NCBI GenBank assembly: GCA_036380435.1
Contig: DASVES010000516.1
Coordinates: 1 to 22,612, forward strand
Direction: 5' to 3'
Source: DASQDT01 sp036380435
GTDB lineage: Bacteria; Acidobacteriota; Blastocatellia; Pyrinomonadales; Pyrinomonadaceae
DNA length: 22,612 bases
Part shown: one piece after another, positions 7,700 through 17,139 of the stretch
Numbering within the stretch: the stretch's first letter is position 1
How the letters are laid out: every line of letters starts with the position of its first letter
The notes under the pieces: generated by a model
The model's database searches: none
Told to the model about the DNA's origin: nothing
What the model saw: only the letters and a program-made list of their open reading frames with translations
Position numbers and translations under genes: made by a program

Positions 7700-9070
7700 A
7701 TGAGCGAGTGTTGTTGTAGTCTGCCACACGGGTTCGCGGCGATGTCTGCGCTACAGCGCGCGTCGGCCGAGATGGTCGGCGCGCGTGCGCGTCCGCGTCC
7801 GGTCTCCGTCACGTCGGCGCGTCCGCGGCGGTTGCTGTTGTGTCTCGACGGCGTGCCCCACGAGGTCATCACGGCGGCGAAGGGGCGCGGGATGTTCGAC
7901 AGCTTTGGCGAGCCTTCGCGGCTGCTCTCGCCGTTTCCCACGATGACGAACGTCGCGCTGGCGCTGATGCTTCGGGCCACGCCGCCGGCCGGCTACGAAA
8001 GTCTCTACTTCGACCACGGCGAGCGCCGCCTCTCGGGCGGGGTGCGTAAGTACATCGGCCGACGCACGCCCGACAAGATGCCCTCGTCCTACATGGACGA
8101 ACTCGACTATCAGGAGCCGCTCGCCTTCGAGTTCCTCATCTACGTCGCCACTGAAAGGGTGTGGCGCGCCGACCTCCGACGCTTCCGCGAACGCTTCCGG
8201 GCCACGTCGCCCGCGCGCGACTTCTTTGGCTTCCTCAAAGCGACCGACGGATTGCTGCACAAGTGCGGCCCCCGAAGTCTCTCGGTCGCGCTCCGCTCGC
8301 TCGACCAAATCCTGCGCGACATTCAAGAGGCGTGCGGCTCGGAGACCGAGATCGTGCTCTTCTCCGACCACGGCATGAACCTTGAGGAGAACCGGCGCGT
8401 CCACCTGCAAGAGGGACTGCGCCGGAGCGGCTTCGAGGTGACGGCCGACCTGCGCGGAGGGCGCGGCCGCGCGCGCGTCTCCACGCCCGCGTTCGGGCTG
8501 TGCAGCTACGCCGCGCTCTACTGCGGCGACGAGACCGACCCGGCGGAAGTCGCCGCCGCCACGGGAACGCTCGAAGGCGTTGACTTCAGCGTGAGGCGCG
8601 ACGGGGAAGGGACAGGCGTGCTCGTCGAGGGCGCGCGCGGCCGAGCGCATATCCGACGCCGCGAACGGGCCGCGGGCGTCGCGTCTTACAGCTACGAGTG
8701 CGCCGATGGCGACCCGCTCGGCCTATCGCCCATCGTGAGCGCGCTCGCGCAAGAAGGGTTGCTCGACGCGCAAGGGTTCGCCCCCGACGCGACGTGGCTA
8801 GAGCGCACGGCCGAACACATCTACCCGGACGCGCCCGCCAACCTCCACGGCTCGCTCTACGCGCCGCGCGTCCGGCACACCGCCGACCTGCTCCTCAGCC
8901 TCCACGACGGCTACTTCTTCGGCGACACCGCCTTCAGCCACATGATCCGCCTGCGCGCCACGCACGGCAACGCGCTCCGCTCCAGCTCGAACGCCTTCCT
9001 GATGAGCACGCACCGCACCTTCGCCCCACACGTCCGCGCCGCCGACGTGCGTCCGCTGCTGCGTGACTGA
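7700..9070 (+). CDS. alkaline-phosphatase-superfamily (nucleotide pyrophosphatase/phosphodiesterase-like) protein
   Basis: Predicted metal-dependent phosphatase or phosphodiesterase; the substrate is unknown. Motifs in order: RLLLCLDGVP (metal ligand Asp50), SPFPTMTNVAL (Thr83 is the likely nucleophile by analogy with FPTKTFPN of NPP enzymes), the ATDGLLHKCG Asp/His pair, FSDHGMNLEENRR, and a late ATHGN histidine. The start is ATG 7700, with a GGGGG run nine bases upstream; a TTG directly before it (7697) or an ATG at 7742 are alternatives. The N-terminus carries three consecutive cysteines (MSECCCS) and no signal peptide, so it is probably cytoplasmic. Length 456 aa. It follows the TPR protein closely and converges with the next gene. 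Confidence 0.75.
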   Translation: MSECCCSLPHGFAAMSALQRASAEMVGARARPRPVSVTSARPRRLLLCLDGVPHEVITAAKGRGMFDSFGEPSRLLSPFPTMTNVALALMLRATPPAGYESLYFDHGERRLSGGVRKYIGRRTPDKMPSSYMDELDYQEPLAFEFLIYVATERVWRADLRRFRERFRATSPARDFFGFLKATDGLLHKCGPRSLSVALRSLDQILRDIQEACGSETEIVLFSDHGMNLEENRRVHLQEGLRRSGFEVTADLRGGRGRARVSTPAFGLCSYAALYCGDETDPAEVAAATGTLEGVDFSVRRDGEGTGVLVEGARGRAHIRRRERAAGVASYSYECADGDPLGLSPIVSALAQEGLLDAQGFAPDATWLERTAEHIYPDAPANLHGSLYAPRVRHTADLLLSLHDGYFFGDTAFSHMIRLRATHGNALRSSSNAFLMSTHRTFAPHVRAADVRPLLRD

Positions 9071-9095
9071 AGCGATGGCCCACGCGCCGCGCGCC

Positions 9096-9551
9096 TCACC
9101 TGCTCTCGTCGCGCTTCGGCGGCGTCTGCCAGAGCACGTTGATGATCTTCCAGCGGCCCTCATACTTGGCCAGATGCATGTAGTCGATGCCCCAGATGGC
9201 CGTGAGCTTGATGCTGGCGGTCTGGTCGGAGATGTCGTAAATGACGATTTCCTTCGGCGCGTCCTTCTTGACGTGGCCGTCCTTGTTGTAAGACTTCGCG
9301 AGATCGACGAGCTGCTGGAAGGTCATCGTGTGCGGGCTGTAACTGGTTTCGCCCTTCTTGACGTAGAAGCCGCGCTTGGCGAGTTCCGGGTGGATGCTCC
9401 GCTCGATGCGCGCGGGGGCGATCTCGTAGACGCCCTCGACGTAGTCGAGCACGGCTTGTCTGACGGCCTCCCGCTCGGCGTCCGACTGCGCCGCGGCGGC
9501 CACTGACATTGACAGGACGAGTGCGACGCTTAAAACGATCCTTCTCATCAT
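9096..9551 (-). CDS. small secreted NTF2-like (putative lumazine-binding family) protein
   Basis: The 151-aa product has a signal peptide (RRIVLSVALVLSMSVAAAAQ, cleavage near AAA-QS) and a mature domain typical of NTF2-like/putative lumazine-binding proteins. Diagnostic stretches are VRQAVLDYVEGVYEIAPARI, the SIHPELAKRGFYVKKG strand, FQQLVDLAKSYN, and a C-terminal WKIINVLWQ strand. Such proteins bind small ligands or act as accessory domains; no catalytic residues can be assigned. A GGAGG motif (CCTCC at plus 9561-9565), nine bases before the ATG, is a good ribosome binding site. The gene is convergent with the phosphatase-like gene and divergent from the ABC ATPase. Confidence 0.8.
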   Translation of the reverse strand: MMRRIVLSVALVLSMSVAAAAQSDAEREAVRQAVLDYVEGVYEIAPARIERSIHPELAKRGFYVKKGETSYSPHTMTFQQLVDLAKSYNKDGHVKKDAPKEIVIYDISDQTASIKLTAIWGIDYMHLAKYEGRWKIINVLWQTPPKRDESR

Positions 9552-9693
9552 CGACTAAACCCTCCGATTTTTAAGATTGATTGTGGGGAACCCAATTGGA
9601 GAAACGCGCGGCGGCCCCGTGGTGTTCCGCACAACCGGCGCGCTCTCGCTCGCACCACGCCGCGTATTCTACCCCAACGGAGCCGGACGCGGC

Positions 9694-9723
9694 TTGACCG
9701 CCGCCGCGCGCGGCACGTACAAA
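9694..9723 (+). promoter_or_regulatory. sigma70-like promoter predicted to give a leaderless mRNA
   Basis: TTGACC (9694-9699) and TACAAA (9718-9723) are separated by 18 bp, close to the sigma70 consensus. The expected transcription start, about 7 nt after the -10 element, falls at 9730-9731, exactly on the ATG of the ABC ATPase gene. No Shine-Dalgarno precedes that ATG, which agrees with a leaderless transcript. Confidence 0.45.
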
Positions 9724-9730
9724 TGCCGCT

Positions 9731-10564
9731 ATGACGACAGACGACACGGCGGACGCTGAGCACGCGCCGGGCGGCGCGGGCGCGGCCGTCGAGACCTTCG
9801 AGTTGACGCGACGCTTCGGCGAGTTCGCGGCCGTTGACCGTCTCGACCTGAACGTGGCGCGCGGTCAGTTCTTCGGCTTCCTCGGCCCCAACGGCGCGGG
9901 GAAGTCTACCACCATCAAGATGCTCACGGGGCTGCTCGCGCCCACCTCGGGCCGCATCCGCGTGCTCGGCCTCGACCTCGAAGACCACCCGCTCGATGTG
10001 AAGCGACGCATCGGCGTCGTACCCGAAGACCTCAATTTGTTCGAGCGCCTGACGGGCGCCGAGATGCTCACCTTCACGGGCCGGATGTACGGCTTGGCGC
10101 GCGCCGACATCCTTGAGCGCGCGCGCGAGCTGCTGGAGCTGATGGAGCTTGACTCGGAGCCGCGCAAGCTCGTCATCGAATACTCGCACGGGATGAAGAA
10201 GAAGCTCTCGCTCGCCTGCGCGCTCATCCACCGCCCCGAGATACTCTTCCTCGACGAGCCGTTCGAGGGCGTGGACGCCATCGCCTCGCGCACGCTCAAG
10301 GACTTGCTGGCGCGCCTCACCTCGCGCGGCCTCACCGTCTTCCTCACCTCACACGTTCTGGAGATCGTCGAACGCCTCTGCACCGACATCGCCATCATCA
10401 GCGGCGGACGGCTCGTCGCCTCGGGGACGCTCGACGAGCTGCGCCGCGGCATCAGCGTCGAAGGCGACGGCCACGCCGCCTCGATGACCCTCGAAGACTA
10501 CTTCATCCGCGTCGTCGGCGGCGCCCGCACCTCGGGCGACGAAGTGCTGCAATGGCTGGGATGA
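9731..10564 (+). CDS. ABC transporter ATP-binding protein (ABC-2/drug-exporter type)
   Basis: Cytoplasmic nucleotide-binding subunit of an ABC exporter. Walker A is GPNGAGKST (52-60). The Q-loop position reads VVPEDLNLFERL, with Glu in place of Gln as is common in this subgroup. The signature is YSHGMKKKLSLACAL (from residue 151), Walker B is ILFLDEPFEGVD (from 171) and the H-loop is LTSHVLE (His208). Length 277 aa is a single domain. No permease follows: downstream is a repeat-rich gap and then a convergent protease gene. The permease must be encoded elsewhere or be lost. A four-codon frame ATGCCGCTATGA (9723-9734) overlaps the start and is probably chance. Confidence 0.93.
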   Translation: MTTDDTADAEHAPGGAGAAVETFELTRRFGEFAAVDRLDLNVARGQFFGFLGPNGAGKSTTIKMLTGLLAPTSGRIRVLGLDLEDHPLDVKRRIGVVPEDLNLFERLTGAEMLTFTGRMYGLARADILERARELLELMELDSEPRKLVIEYSHGMKKKLSLACALIHRPEILFLDEPFEGVDAIASRTLKDLLARLTSRGLTVFLTSHVLEIVERLCTDIAIISGGRLVASGTLDELRRGISVEGDGHAASMTLEDYFIRVVGGARTSGDEVLQWLG

Positions 10565-10570
10565 AGAAGA

Positions 10571-10848
10571 GTGAGCAGTAAGCAGTGAGCAGTCAACGAG
10601 CCGCCGGAGGCGGCGGAAGATTTTAGCCCACGGCGCGAGCCGTGGGGACACGTCGGATAAAACTTAGTAAGCCCCGGAGGGGCGAAAGAATCTCGACGGG
10701 CGTGTGACGCGGCCTAAGATTCTTTCGCCCCTCCGGGGCTTCACATTTTTTGTTGCGCCGCCACCACGGGCCCAGCGCCCGTGGCTACACTCTGCCGCCG
10801 CTCCGCGGCTCGTTGACTGCTCACTGCTCACTGCTCACTGCTCACTGC
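10571..10848. repeat. mosaic repeat region E with outer heptad (GTGAGCA) arms
   Basis: The outer arms 10571-10604 and 10805-10838 match 33/34 as reverse complements: tandem GTGAGCA followed by GTCAACGAGCCGC. Further GTGAGCA units extend the right side to 10848, into the protease stop codon. Nested inside are a CCCACGGC/GCCGTGGG hairpin (10627-10646), a perfect 25-bp inverted repeat (10669-10693/10717-10741) and a CCACGGGC/GCCCGTGG hairpin (10764-10784). The region separates the convergent ABC ATPase and protease genes and holds no credible gene. Confidence 0.85.
10669..10750 (+). terminator. terminator-like perfect 25-bp hairpin followed by a T-run
   Basis: Arms 10669-10693 and 10717-10741 are exact reverse complements with a 23-nt loop. 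The plus strand continues with a T-run (CACATTTTTTG, to about 10751), as expected for an intrinsic terminator of the ABC ATPase transcript. The arm is longer than usual and is part of the nested repeat region, so it may be a repeat unit that also terminates. Confidence 0.5.
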
Positions 10849-13800
10849 CTGTAGACCGGATATTTCGGCCGGTGCGGGGGCGTGGGCGGGCCTTTCTTCT
10901 TGAGTTGTTCGAGGGCGATTGCTACGGCGCGTTCGAGTTGCGGGTCGCGGCCGCGGCGCCAGTCGGCAGGCATGTTTTCGAGTATCACGTCGGGCGTCGT
11001 GCCGCGGTTTTCGACGAGCCAGGTGCCGGCGGCGTGGTCGTACCAGCCCCAGTCGGGCACGCGCACCTGACCGCCGTCGAGCAGGTTGTGATCCGTGGCC
11101 CCGACGCCCGCGCCTGAGGTGCGCGTGCCGACGACCGTCGCCACGCCCGTGCGCTTCGCTATCCACGGCAGGGTGTCTCCGCCCGAGCCGGCGCTCTCGT
11201 TGGTGAGCACGACCTTCGGGCCGTCGATGATGCCGGTGGGGATGCGTATGTCTTCGCCGGCGCGCAGGGCGGCGCGGTAGAGCGGCGCGCGGCGCAGCGT
11301 GTCGATGACGTAGTCGGCGGCGCGCCCGCCTTGGTTGAAGCGCGCGTCGAGGATGAGACCCTGCCGGTCGAGCTGCGCGTAGAAGTCGCGGTTGAAGGCG
11401 TTGTAGCCGTCGTCGGAGGTGTTGGTCATGTAGACGTAGGCGAGACGCCCGCCCGACAGCTCCTCGGCGCGCCGGCGGTTCTCGCGCACCCACTCGATCT
11501 GCCGGAGCGCATACTCGCTCGCCGCCGGCACCACACGCACTTCGCGCGCGCCCACGCCGTCGGCCCGCGCCCCGACGCTAATCTTCAAAGGCTTCGACGC
11601 ACGGTTCACAAAGTGGCGATACAAATTGTCGCCCGCCCTGACCTCCACGCTCTCGACGGCGAGAAGATACTCGCCCGCCTTCACACCCGCGCCCAGGCCG
11701 TGCTGCGCGAGCGGGCCGGTGACGCCGAGCACGGGGTCGCCGCGCAGGACGCGACGGATGCGGTAGCGGCCGGAGTCGGTCTCGTAGTCGGCCCCGAGCA
11801 GTCCCGTGGTCTCGGCCTCAAGCCCCTGCGGCGCGGGGCTATCGCCGCCCCAGATGCCCATGTGGCTCGTCGAGAGGTGCGAGAATGTCTCCTTGAAGAC
11901 TTCGTTCAGGCCGTCGCGCGTGACGACGTTCGGAAGGTACGCGGCGTAGTGACTTTTGAGTTCGCCTGCGTTTATCCCGTGCAGGTTGGGGTCGTAGAAG
12001 TAGACGCGCATTCGCCGCCACGCCTCTTCGTAGAGCAGACGCCACTCGGCGCGCGGGTCAATCGTCAGCTCCATAGACTTCGGCGTGAAGCGGCCATCGT
12101 CCGGCTTCGGCGGCGCGGCGTCGGCCGGCGCCATCGCCCAGCGGCCCTGACGACGCAGCAGCAGGTGCTTGCCGTCGGGCGTGACGCGGTAGTTGCCCGC
12201 GCCCTCGACGAACTTCTCCGTGCCCTGTGTGCCCGCGCGGAACTTGTGGAGCACTACTCCCTCGACGACGAACAGCGTGCCGTGCGTCCCGGCCATCAGA
12301 CGGCCGGGGTTGCCGACGCCGATGCTTAGGGGCAACACGCGCTCGGCGATGCCTTCGGGGTCGATGTGGATGGTGCGGACGCGCGCCACGTCATCGTCGC
12401 CGGCGCGCGGCGCGAGCGGGGAGGGCGACTCGCGGTTGAGGACGACGGCGTAGAGCGAGCGTGTGACCTGCGAGCGGAAGGGGAAGCCGCTCATGCTCTG
12501 CGACTCGACGAGGCCGGTCTGATTGCTGCCGATGAAGTAGAGGTATTCGCCGCCGCGGTCGAACGTGGGCTGCTGCGCGTCGATGCGCTGGTCGCTGACG
12601 GCGTAAGTCTTTCCCGTCTCCAGCGAGAAGAGCGTGACGGTGCGGACGCGGTTCACGCCATACTTCGCGTAGGCGAGCCAGCGGCCGTCGGGCGACCACG
12701 CCGGGTGCATGAAGGTGCCGCCGTCGGTGTGCGTCGAGGCATCGACGCGGCGCACGGCGCCCGTCGCGAGGTCGAGGTAGCGCAACGTGAGCAAAGCGTC
12801 CGTGAAGGCGAGCTTCGACGAGTCGGGCGACCACAGAAGCTCGGCGTAGATGGACGACGGCCTATCGATGGTGAAGCGACGCACCGCGCCGACGACGGCA
12901 GAATCAACAACGCGCGCCGCGCCGCCACTTGTCGCGCCGCGGCCCGCCGCGGAGTTGCCAGATGACGGGGCGAGGGTGCGGACGTGCAACTCCAACTCGC
13001 CCGACTCGTCGGAAAAGTAAGCGAGCCAGCGGCCGTCGGGCGACCAGACGGCGCCGCGCTCGGCGGCGGCGGGGGTGCGCGTGAGATTTGTGACCTCGCC
13101 GTCGGAGACGCGCGCCGTGAGAATCTCGCCGCGCGCGCCGAGCAGGAGTTGCTTGCCGTCGGGCGAGGGGAGGATGTTATCGGCCGACTGGCCGGCGTCA
13201 ATCGTGCGCGGCTTCGTCTGTGGGAAGTCGCCCGCGACGCGCACGTCCACGCGGCGCGTCTGGTTGGTCTGCGGGTCGAAGAGGTGAAGCGCGCCGTCGT
13301 GGACGAGCAGGATGGAGTCGCCGCCGTGGGAGGCCCAGCGCACGTCGTATTTTTCAAAGCGCGTCAGTTGGCTGACGGCCTTCGTCCGCGTGTCGTAGAC
13401 GAAGAGGTTGTAGGGGCCGGCGCGGTCAGACAGGAAGTAGACGCGCTCGCCGACCCAGATGGGGTTGAGGTCGTTGGCCTCGCCGCGGGGTATCTCTTCG
13501 ACGACGCTGTCGGAGAGACGCGCGAGCCAGATTTTCGACATGGCGCCGCCGCGGTAGTTGCGGAACTGAAAAACCTGGAGCGGGTCGAGCAGCGGCGTGT
13601 AGGCGAGGCGCGTCTGGTCGGGCGAGAAGGAGCCGGCCCAACCTGACGGCAGCGGCAGCGGCTCCTCCGGTCCACCGTCGGCGGGGACGGTGTAGAGGCG
13701 CGCGCTGATAGAGCTCATGCGGTCGCGCAGCGTGTAGAAGAGAACGCTCTTACCGTCGGGCGTCCACCCGGCCGGGGCGTCAAGCTCGGGGTGGTAGGTG

Positions 13801-14144
13801 AGACGCACGGCCTCGCCGCCGGCGGCCGGCATGACGTAAACGTCCCAGGCGAGCGGCCCCGACACGGGGTTGTGGCGCGCGAAGGCGATGCGCGAGCTGT
13901 CGGGCGAGTAGAAGGGGAGTGAGTCCTTGCCGGGGTAGTCCGTGAGCCGGCGCGCGTCGCCGCCCTCGCGCCCGACCGTCCAGATGTCATCGGCGTACTC
14001 GAAGGCGACGTGCGTGCGGCTCAGGCTCGCGCCGCGCAGGGGCAGCGGCGACGTGACGGCCGTCTGCGCGCGCACGACGGCGGCGCCGGCGATGATGACG
14101 AGTGCGGCGGCTAGCGCGAAGAGTCTCAGTGTTGGGGTGGGCAA
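10842..14144 (-). CDS. secreted tricorn-type S41 serine protease
   Basis: Predicted exported peptidase that degrades peptides. I chose the TTG start (14142-14144): GGAAGGAGG lies six bases upstream (plus 14151-14159), and the product then begins with a signal peptide (PTPTLRLFALAAALVIIAGA, cleavage near VRA-QT). The longer frame up to 14282 has no such support. The 1100-aa product has an N-terminal beta-propeller with repeated SPDxxxLAF motifs (SPDSSRIAFARH, SPDGRWLAYFSD, SPDGRWLAYAKYG), a second propeller-like segment, and a helical domain. A PDZ-like domain (about 770-870) and a tail-protease core (LILDARFNQGG) follow. Catalytic residues align with archaeal tricorn: Ser760-His761 in STSHMG, nucleophile Ser987 in ESAGSGGD, and Glu1045 in VENRGTTPD. 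The stop TGA lies in a GTGAGCA repeat unit. Confidence 0.9.
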   Translation of the reverse strand: MPTPTLRLFALAAALVIIAGAAVVRAQTAVTSPLPLRGASLSRTHVAFEYADDIWTVGREGGDARRLTDYPGKDSLPFYSPDSSRIAFARHNPVSGPLAWDVYVMPAAGGEAVRLTYHPELDAPAGWTPDGKSVLFYTLRDRMSSISARLYTVPADGGPEEPLPLPSGWAGSFSPDQTRLAYTPLLDPLQVFQFRNYRGGAMSKIWLARLSDSVVEEIPRGEANDLNPIWVGERVYFLSDRAGPYNLFVYDTRTKAVSQLTRFEKYDVRWASHGGDSILLVHDGALHLFDPQTNQTRRVDVRVAGDFPQTKPRTIDAGQSADNILPSPDGKQLLLGARGEILTARVSDGEVTNLTRTPAAAERGAVWSPDGRWLAYFSDESGELELHVRTLAPSSGNSAAGRGATSGGAARVVDSAVVGAVRRFTIDRPSSIYAELLWSPDSSKLAFTDALLTLRYLDLATGAVRRVDASTHTDGGTFMHPAWSPDGRWLAYAKYGVNRVRTVTLFSLETGKTYAVSDQRIDAQQPTFDRGGEYLYFIGSNQTGLVESQSMSGFPFRSQVTRSLYAVVLNRESPSPLAPRAGDDDVARVRTIHIDPEGIAERVLPLSIGVGNPGRLMAGTHGTLFVVEGVVLHKFRAGTQGTEKFVEGAGNYRVTPDGKHLLLRRQGRWAMAPADAAPPKPDDGRFTPKSMELTIDPRAEWRLLYEEAWRRMRVYFYDPNLHGINAGELKSHYAAYLPNVVTRDGLNEVFKETFSHLSTSHMGIWGGDSPAPQGLEAETTGLLGADYETDSGRYRIRRVLRGDPVLGVTGPLAQHGLGAGVKAGEYLLAVESVEVRAGDNLYRHFVNRASKPLKISVGARADGVGAREVRVVPAASEYALRQIEWVRENRRRAEELSGGRLAYVYMTNTSDDGYNAFNRDFYAQLDRQGLILDARFNQGGRAADYVIDTLRRAPLYRAALRAGEDIRIPTGIIDGPKVVLTNESAGSGGDTLPWIAKRTGVATVVGTRTSGAGVGATDHNLLDGGQVRVPDWGWYDHAAGTWLVENRGTTPDVILENMPADWRRGRDPQLERAVAIALEQLKKKGPPTPPHRPKYPVYRQ

Positions 14145-14381
14145 GGTTGTCCTCCTTCCGCCGATGCGACCGCTGTCTGTAAAGGGAGAGGGCGGGGCAT
14201 TGGCCGAAGCCGGTCTGAAATTAGAACCCCGCAGGAGGTCGCTTCGTGGCGAATGATGACAAAAAAACAGCGCGGCTGACAAGGCTCGCCGCCCGCGGCG
14301 TCGTGCCTCGCGCGACGCAAAAACTGTTACACTGCGCGCGGCCTAATGTCAGTGTTCAGTTGATGGGATGGAAAGTTGGAC

Positions 14382-14469
14382 TCACCGCGGAGGCGCAGAG
14401 GACGCAGAGTTCACGCAGAGGCTTGAATCTCTCTGCGCCCCCTCCGCGCCCTCTGCGACTCTGCGGTGA
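14382..14469. repeat. imperfect palindrome F (CGCAGAG-rich)
   Basis: The left part 14382-14421 and right part 14428-14469 are imperfect reverse complements built from reiterated CGCAGAGG/CGCGGAGG units, with ends TCACCGCGG and CTGCGGTGA. It lies in the 367-nt divergent gap (14145-14511) between the protease and the OYE gene. Apart from this element, the protease ribosome binding site and one further small hairpin, that gap shows no gene. Confidence 0.75.
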
Positions 14470-14477
14470 ACCTACTT

Positions 14478-14501
14478 CCGCTCTCACTCAAGTGAAAGCG
14501 G
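14478..14501. other. small hairpin just upstream of the OYE start
   Basis: CCGCTCTCACT (14478-14488) pairs with AGTGAAAGCGG (14491-14501) with one mismatch and a 2-nt loop. It ends ten bases before ATG 14512, where no Shine-Dalgarno is visible. It may be a palindromic operator or an mRNA structure affecting initiation; this is only suggested by position. Confidence 0.4.
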
Positions 14502-14511
14502 CTCTAAACTT

Positions 14512-16002
<1,491 letters not shown>

Positions 16003-16039
16003 GAGCGAGTTGGAAAGTCATGCCCGCGGCGGCGCAGGG

Positions 16040-17014
16040 TCAGCGGAGCCGGCCGTGAATACGCAGTTGGACGAGGTCTTCGATGTTCAAGTCTGCGTTG
16101 CTCGCCTTCGCGCGCCGGATGAAGTCGCGGTCGATGTTGAAAATCTTCAGCTTGACGGCGTCTTCAATCGACACCTGTGAGAAGCCTTCGGCCTTCAGCT
16201 CTTCGAGGAAGTCGGGCGTGACTTTGAAAATCCGCAGCTTGACGAGTTCTTCGAGCGACTGCCCGGCAAACCCCATCTCCTGAACCTGCCGCGCGAACTC
16301 GGCGTCAACCTTGAAGATGCGCGCCTTGACGAGTTCTTCCAGTCCCAGATTCTCGAAGCCGAGCGACTTCATCTCGGCGACGTACTGCGGAGTCACCTTG
16401 AAGATCAGGGCCTTGATGGCGTCGTCAAACGACAGCCGGTCGAAGCCCACCGACTTCAAATCATCAACGAAGCTCACGGTCAGGTTGAGCAGCGTCGAGG
16501 TGAGCATCTCGCGGTCGGTCAAATCGCCGTAGCCGCGACTGCTCATCGCGCTCCTGAAACTCTGGCTCGGATTGAGCAGCCACGTCCCCGTGCCCCGGCC
16601 GCCCCGGAAGCTGCCTTTACACTCGACGGTTCCCGCCTCACGCACCAGACGAAAACTGACCGGCGTGTCCGTGCGCGCCGATATCTGTTCACGCGTCAGA
16701 CCCTGAAAGTCGGCGAGCGAGTAGTCGGAGCCGGAAAAGTTTCCGCTGCCGCGCTGGGCGTCGGTGCGGATATCAAACTGAAGTCGCTCGCCCGCCTTGT
16801 CGTCTCTTAATTCCGCCGTCCACGTGCCGGAGAACGTCGATTGTGACGCTCCCGCGGCGGCGTGCGGGCCGCCCGCGGCGGCTGTGTCGGCGCAGGCCGC
16901 GCCGAAAGTGAAGAGGGTGAACAGGCTGAGCGCGATGGCCACGCGGGCCGCCGGCCCAGTCTGCGATGCGCCCGCCGGTATCCTGCGCGCGCCTGTCGAA
17001 GAAGCTTGCTTCAT
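16040..17014 (-). CDS. exported protein with tandem 29-residue helical repeats
   Basis: No known function. A long basic N-terminus leads to a hydrophobic segment (VAIALSLFTLFTFGAACA, about 25-42) consistent with a signal peptide. A beta-rich region follows (about 58-148: FSGTWTAELRDD, GSGNFSGSDYSL, GTGTWLLNPS). The C-terminal half has about six repeats of roughly 29 residues with pattern F-hydrophobic-xx-[LM]-xxx-GF-xx-[LS]-xx-[ED]-hydrophobic-hydrophobic-xxx-IFKV. Examples are EMKSLGFENLGLEELVKARI, QEMGFAGQSLEELVKLRI and LKAEGFSQVSIEDAVKLKI; the first and last copies are degenerate. AGAGGTG (plus about 17019-17025) just before the ATG is a plausible ribosome binding site. It is the last gene of the minus-strand series and is convergent with the OYE gene. 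Confidence 0.8.
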   Translation of the reverse strand: MKQASSTGARRIPAGASQTGPAARVAIALSLFTLFTFGAACADTAAAGGPHAAAGASQSTFSGTWTAELRDDKAGERLQFDIRTDAQRGSGNFSGSDYSLADFQGLTREQISARTDTPVSFRLVREAGTVECKGSFRGGRGTGTWLLNPSQSFRSAMSSRGYGDLTDREMLTSTLLNLTVSFVDDLKSVGFDRLSFDDAIKALIFKVTPQYVAEMKSLGFENLGLEELVKARIFKVDAEFARQVQEMGFAGQSLEELVKLRIFKVTPDFLEELKAEGFSQVSIEDAVKLKIFNIDRDFIRRAKASNADLNIEDLVQLRIHGRLR

Positions 17015-17139
17015 AAAACACCTCTAGCCGGGAAATTTAACAACGAGACTTCTGTCCTCTCTATCAATAAACACCGCGGCGCGGCGAGTCCTGACAAAAA
17101 ATCTCGGGTGGAAAAAGAGAATGGATGGAGGCCGGAGGA

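Noticed and set aside
11331..12329. 332-codon plus-strand open frame opposite the protease
   Set aside because: Antisense shadow; the minus-strand frame has propeller and catalytic motifs throughout.
14145..14282. N-terminal extension of the protease to an upstream ATG
   Set aside because: The internal TTG has a strong Shine-Dalgarno and immediately begins a signal peptide; the extension would bury it.
14328..14333. TACACT as a -10 element for the OYE gene
   Set aside because: No acceptable -35 at the right distance and about 180 nt from the start; too weak to list.
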